DNA from: UM-FILTER-40-17 sp032251335
GTDB taxonomy: Bacteria; Bacteroidota; Bacteroidia; Flavobacteriales; Flavobacteriaceae
DNA: 64,000 bases
Direction of reading: 5' to 3'
Assembly: GCA_032251335.1 (NCBI GenBank)
Contig: JAVVDW010000016.1
Span: 7,032-71,031 of the forward strand
This document shows, piece after piece, positions 60,227-64,000 of this stretch; position 1 is the first letter of the stretch, and each line of letters starts with the position of its first letter. The notes beneath the pieces are model-generated. The model made no database searches, had not been told where the DNA came from, and was given only the letters and a program-made list of their open reading frames with translations. Made by a program: the position numbers and the translations under genes.

Positions 60227-63211
60227 ATGAAAAATGTATTTTCCTATTTAGTATTTTTATTAAGCGTATTTGCACACGCTCAAGAAGACGTGACTGTTTT
60301 GGTCATTGATTATAAAACCAACCAACCCGTAGGAAATGTAACAGTCAAACTCAACAACAATAGCCGGGGTTTTGAAGCTATCCAGCAAACAAATGCTGAC
60401 GGAAAAACTGTTTTTTACGGCGTGCCGGTCAACAACAATTACCAAGTCACCATCGATGCTTTTAGTGAATATTCGGAAAGCCTGTCCGAAATTTTTGATT
60501 TGCGTTCCAACCAAGACCGGACCATTCAAATTTTCCTGCTCCCGGCGGTTGCATCCGAAGTTACTTTGAATGAAATTGTTTTGACGGGAAATACTTCGGC
60601 ACAAATCAACCGGAAAGACGCAGAGGTTTCCTTCGAATTGACCAACAAAGAAATTCAGGAATTGCCCATAGAAGGCCGGGACATCACCCGGGTTTTGTTT
60701 CGTTTGCCAAATGTGTCACAAGCCACCGGGTTTTTCTCCGAAGCGCCCAACGTAAGCATCAACGGTGCCAATTCTCTGTTTACCAGTTACCTCATCGACG
60801 GTATGGACAACAATGAGCGCTTTTTGGGCGGACAACGTTTTGCCATTCCGGTCGGTTTTACGCGCAACATCACCGTATTGACGAATAATTATTCTGCCGA
60901 ATTCGGGCTCACCAACAACGGCGTGATCAACATCACTACCAAATCGGGGAGCAACGAACTGACCGGCGAAGTGTTTTTTGTCACCCGCCCCGGCCCGGAC
61001 ATCGACGGGAAAAGCAAGTTCGCGCAACGCGACCTCTCCGGGAATCAGGTGAAAGATGGCTTTCAGCGATATCAACAAGGTTTTGCCATCGGCGGGCCCA
61101 TTGTCAAAGACAAAACATTCTTCTTTGTGAACGTGGAACACACCATCGATAAAAAAGACAATTTACTGACCTCACCCGATTTGGGTGTGAACGAATCCGT
61201 GAGGGGCGAAAACACTTTCACCTATTATTCGGCAAAAATTGACCACCAATGGTCAAGCCGTTTGCGATCGTCCTTGCGGGCCAATGTAGGCGATGTGACC
61301 ATCGAAAGGCAAGGCGGCGGGCTCGAAGGCGGTACGCAATTTCCATCTGCCGGGAATTTCCAAGACCGGAATTCAATCAATATCGCCTTAAAAAATGATT
61401 ATACCGGCGATTGGTTCAGTTCGCAAACCAACCTGCAATATTCCCGTTTTCGTTGGAATTTTGGCCGTCCGGCGAACCCGAACGATCCGCAAGTTACTGT
61501 TTTGAACCCGAGTGAAGAAACCATTGCAGTATTGGGGCATCCGGGTTTTGTGTTTGATGCCACGGAAAACACCTATCAATTGCAACAGAAATTCAAGTTT
61601 TATACCAAAAAGCACACCTTCAAAACCGGTTTTGGCTTTATCAGCGGCGACCACAGCCTGTTGGGCGGTGGGAACGTGAACGGGAATTGGCGGGTTAAAC
61701 TCAACCCAACACAAATGGACCAGTTGGCGGCAAGCGGGTTGGGAAGCGATTTGAATTTTGATGATTTGCCGTCGGATGTAGAAGTCATCAATTTTGATGT
61801 GGAATTGCGTGAAGCATCTTTTGGCAAAACTCAAAATATTGTCTCGTTTTATGTGGAAGACGAATACGCTTTCAACGAACGGCTCAACCTGACTTTCGGG
61901 CTTCGTTACGACTACGACAATCTCTCGAAAGGTGGCAGCGACGACGGCGATTACAACAACATTTCGCCCCGGTTTAATTTTAATTATAAACTCGACAACC
62001 GAAGTACAATTCGCGGCGGGTACGGTATTTTTTACGATAAAATCAATTACGCGATCTACAGCGATGCCTTGCAACAAAACACCAACACGGCAGATTACAG
62101 ATTGCAGTTGCAGGAGTTTATCGATTTGGGAATTTTGCCTGCCGGCACCGATTTGGACAAAATTACCTTCAACGGAAACTTATCGGCGAGCCTCCAAAAT
62201 GTTGGCTACCTGAATGCGCCTTCCACCGAGAGTTTGCAGGCGCAACGCGAGACCGTTTTCAGCAACGAAAGGCGCATCTTGAACCCGAACGGCTACAAAA
62301 ACCCTTACACCCATCAGTTTGCTTTGGGCTATCAATTGCAAGTGGACAAAAACAAATTGTTTTTTGTGGATTTGGTACACAACCAATCCTTTAAAATGTT
62401 CCGGTTGCGCAACCTGAATGCGCCCGCACCATTTCCGGTTGATCCGGACAATGTTCAAATTCGCACCGTGGCTGAAGCCGACCAAACCCGCCCGATACCG
62501 ATTGTCAACAACAGCGCGACCATCAACGGGCAAACGGTTACCGGGGTGGCAAGAAACGTAGTGATGACCGAAACCGAAGGCTCTTCACGCTATTACGCGA
62601 TGAGTTTAAACCTCCAGAAAGACCGCGGCGAGGATGATTACGGTTACCGCATCAACTACACACTGTCGAGTTTGGAAAACAACACGGAAGACATCAATTT
62701 CAGAGCCTCCGACGGGAATAATTTTGGAAATGAATGGGGGCCGTCCATCAACGACCGGACGCATATCATCAACGCGATTTTCAATTATTATCCAGTTGAC
62801 AATTTGACATTGACTTTGGCGGGGCTTATCCAAAGCGGCCAACCCATCAATAGAACACCGGATGCTGCCGAGTTTGGCACCGCCGATTTGAATGGCGACG
62901 GCTCGTCTTTTGGCGATGCTTTTGTGGGCAACAGTGACCGCTATCCGGGTGAAAGCCGCAACAACGACCGTTTGCCCTGGTCCAATACCTTTGATGTTTC
63001 GGTTTTGTACAACCTGAATTTTTTGAGCAATAAATTGGAGTTCAGCGCCAATGTGTTTAACGTGTTCAACGCGCAAAACCTCAGCGGGTTTAGCAACAAT
63101 GCCACGCAGAGCAACCAAATTCAGACCGGCCCGCGTTCGTCCGGAAGAATCGTCCAAAAAAATGCCGGCCCGCCCAGACAGTTTCAGTTTGGATTGCGGT
63201 ATTTGTTTTAG
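60227..63211 (+). CDS. TonB-dependent receptor with carboxypeptidase-like regulatory domain
   Basis: A 994-residue outer-membrane receptor: signal peptide (to about residue 18, ending FAHAQ), CarboxypepD_reg-like domain (residues 21-110), TonB plug (QELPIEGRDITRVLFRLPNV, then SINGANSLFTSYLIDGMDNN), and a 22-strand-type barrel ending GLRYLF. The barrel portion (for example FGLTNNGVINITTKSGSNELTGEVFF, in part, and AGPPRQFQFGLRY) resembles OmpA-related Oar-like receptors. Its GC content is visibly higher than that of the preceding genes. The downstream YnjB-like binding lipoprotein suggests a common substrate; the substrate itself is not predictable. Confidence 0.93.
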   Translation: MKNVFSYLVFLLSVFAHAQEDVTVLVIDYKTNQPVGNVTVKLNNNSRGFEAIQQTNADGKTVFYGVPVNNNYQVTIDAFSEYSESLSEIFDLRSNQDRTIQIFLLPAVASEVTLNEIVLTGNTSAQINRKDAEVSFELTNKEIQELPIEGRDITRVLFRLPNVSQATGFFSEAPNVSINGANSLFTSYLIDGMDNNERFLGGQRFAIPVGFTRNITVLTNNYSAEFGLTNNGVINITTKSGSNELTGEVFFVTRPGPDIDGKSKFAQRDLSGNQVKDGFQRYQQGFAIGGPIVKDKTFFFVNVEHTIDKKDNLLTSPDLGVNESVRGENTFTYYSAKIDHQWSSRLRSSLRANVGDVTIERQGGGLEGGTQFPSAGNFQDRNSINIALKNDYTGDWFSSQTNLQYSRFRWNFGRPANPNDPQVTVLNPSEETIAVLGHPGFVFDATENTYQLQQKFKFYTKKHTFKTGFGFISGDHSLLGGGNVNGNWRVKLNPTQMDQLAASGLGSDLNFDDLPSDVEVINFDVELREASFGKTQNIVSFYVEDEYAFNERLNLTFGLRYDYDNLSKGGSDDGDYNNISPRFNFNYKLDNRSTIRGGYGIFYDKINYAIYSDALQQNTNTADYRLQLQEFIDLGILPAGTDLDKITFNGNLSASLQNVGYLNAPSTESLQAQRETVFSNERRILNPNGYKNPYTHQFALGYQLQVDKNKLFFVDLVHNQSFKMFRLRNLNAPAPFPVDPDNVQIRTVAEADQTRPIPIVNNSATINGQTVTGVARNVVMTETEGSSRYYAMSLNLQKDRGEDDYGYRINYTLSSLENNTEDINFRASDGNNFGNEWGPSINDRTHIINAIFNYYPVDNLTLTLAGLIQSGQPINRTPDAAEFGTADLNGDGSSFGDAFVGNSDRYPGESRNNDRLPWSNTFDVSVLYNLNFLSNKLEFSANVFNVFNAQNLSGFSNNATQSNQIQTGPRSSGRIVQKNAGPPRQFQFGLRYLF

Positions 63212-63223
63212 AAGTTAATGATA

Positions 63224-63256
63224 AAACCTCACAGGTTTCAAAAACATGTGAGGTTT
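63224..63256. repeat. Palindromic intergenic element AAACCTCACA / TGTGAGGTTT
   Basis: AAACCTCACA (63224-63233) and TGTGAGGTTT (63247-63256) are perfect inverted copies around 13 bases. It is 12 bases past the receptor stop. The following bases are A-rich, so it is not a classical terminator on this strand; hairpins built on AACCTCACAGG are a recurrent intergenic element in Flavobacteriia. Confidence 0.65.
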
Positions 63257-63289
63257 AAAAAAGATATCTTTCGGGTTTAAATCAATAAT

Positions 63290-64000
63290 ATGAAAAAAGT
63301 AATCTTGATTGTGCTGTTAACTTTTGCTTTGGCCTGCAAACAGGACCAAAAAGTGGCTGCAACAGATTTTGAAGCCCTATCTTGGGAGGAAATTACGCAA
63401 CAAGCCAACGGCAAAACCGTCACGATGATGATGTGGACAGGCGATTCTAAAATTAATAGCTATATGAAAGGTTATATCGTTCCAAAAGTAAAGCAAGAAC
63501 ACAACATCAATCTGGAAATAACGAGCGGTCAAGGTGCTGCCATTGTTCAAGTGTTAATGACCGAAAAAATGGCGAATAAATCGCAAAGCAACATCGATTT
63601 GGTTTGGATCAATGGCGAAACATTTTACCAAATCAAACAAATTGATGGGCTTTTTGGTCCGTGGACGGATAAAATTCCGAATGCGAGTTACATCGATTTT
63701 GAAAATCCTTTCATCGGCATCGACTTTCAGCAACCCATTGAAGGTTTTGAGCTGCCTTGGGGAAACGTGCAAATGACGCTGATTTATGACAGTCAAAAAG
63801 TGCAAAACCCACCAAAAACCCGGACTGAATTGTTGGCATTTGTCCAACAAAATCCGGGGACATTTACTTTTGACAACCATTTTACAGGGCTCACTTTTTT
63901 GAAGGCGCTTTTGATTGACGTAGCCGGTGGAAACGATGCGCTTTCGGGTGCCTTTAATGAAGAAAAATACAAGCAATACAGTACTGAACTTTGGAACTAT
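63290..64000 (+). CDS. YnjB-like ABC transporter substrate-binding lipoprotein (3' truncated)
   Basis: The first 237 codons of a periplasmic solute-binding protein, cut by the window end. The signal peptide ends with a lipobox (FALAC, Cys16), so it is a lipoprotein. Features shared with E. coli YnjB are WTGDSKINSYMKGYIVPK (near 49-66), IDLVWINGETFYQIKQIDGLFGPW (in part), FELPWGNVQMTLIYDSQKV (in part) and NPGTFTFDNHFTGLTFLKALLID (in part). YnjB works with YnjC/YnjD permease and ATPase; those genes would lie beyond 64 kb. The substrate is not established. Position behind a TonB receptor is unusual for this family. Confidence 0.88.
   Translation, partial: MKKVILIVLLTFALACKQDQKVAATDFEALSWEEITQQANGKTVTMMMWTGDSKINSYMKGYIVPKVKQEHNINLEITSGQGAAIVQVLMTEKMANKSQSNIDLVWINGETFYQIKQIDGLFGPWTDKIPNASYIDFENPFIGIDFQQPIEGFELPWGNVQMTLIYDSQKVQNPPKTRTELLAFVQQNPGTFTFDNHFTGLTFLKALLIDVAGGNDALSGAFNEEKYKQYSTELWNY

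Overview
The window is a stretch of chromosome from a member of the Bacteroidota, most likely the Flavobacteriia. The signs are repeated -7 promoter elements of the form TAnnTTTG, A-rich upstream regions instead of strong Shine-Dalgarno sites, a TonB-dependent receptor and a DUF5686 protein that both begin with a carboxypeptidase-like regulatory domain, a secreted M16 peptidase pair, a GH3 acyl-amido synthetase, and a DNA polymerase III alpha subunit with an exonuclease domain fused to its N terminus. Most of the window is dense, ordinary housekeeping sequence. No tRNA, rRNA, CRISPR array, IS element or prophage was seen.

Layout. 0-6.5 kb: metG (5' cut), queA, then a leftward pair of M16 peptidases. 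6.6-11 kb: a small membrane protein, then yceD(DUF177)-rpmF-fabH-accB-accC, a lipid-synthesis block punctuated by two clear terminators. 11-17.3 kb: glycosylasparaginase-cutC, then dnaE. 17.3-19 kb: a zinc-ribbon protein and an AT-rich CBS-domain gene that appears frameshifted away from a HEPN-like R-x4-H segment. 19-24.3 kb: short ssb, aroC, a dicarboxylate/amino-acid symporter, an SDR, a small transaldolase and a lone ABC ATPase. 24.3-27.3 kb: an AT-rich insert-like stretch with an MBOAT acyltransferase and an SGNH partner, probably for O-acetylating a surface polysaccharide. 27.3-34 kb (leftward): mlaD-mlaF-mlaE lipid transport, a nucleoside transporter with a bifunctional nuclease, and etfA/etfB. 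34-46.3 kb (mostly rightward): pdhB, DUF5686, an AhpD-like protein (leftward), dipeptide epimerase plus a BioF-like enzyme, OsmC, recJ, a CBS protein (leftward), an M28 peptidase and a NAD-binding epimerase.

46.3-64 kb: rnr (leftward), about 1 kb of very AT-rich DNA with a small one-helix membrane ORF and several DnaA-box-like nonamers, then rpiB, a cation-efflux transporter, ElaA-type GNAT, a JmjC-like cupin, DUF2797, GH3, a SET-domain protein, bioA/bioD, a HAD phosphatase, a PaaE-type ferredoxin reductase, a DUF2064 protein, a TonB-dependent receptor, and the first 237 codons of a YnjB-type ABC solute-binding lipoprotein cut by the window end.

The functional links are modest. BioA/BioD make the biotin that AccB carries. 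FabH and AccB/AccC feed fatty-acid synthesis, and MlaDEF maintains the outer-membrane lipids made from it. ETF and PdhB belong to central energy metabolism. The least ordinary parts are the CBS/HEPN locus, the AT-rich rnr-rpiB intergenic region, the AT-rich polysaccharide-acetylation cassette, and the TonB receptor placed beside a YnjB-like binding protein.
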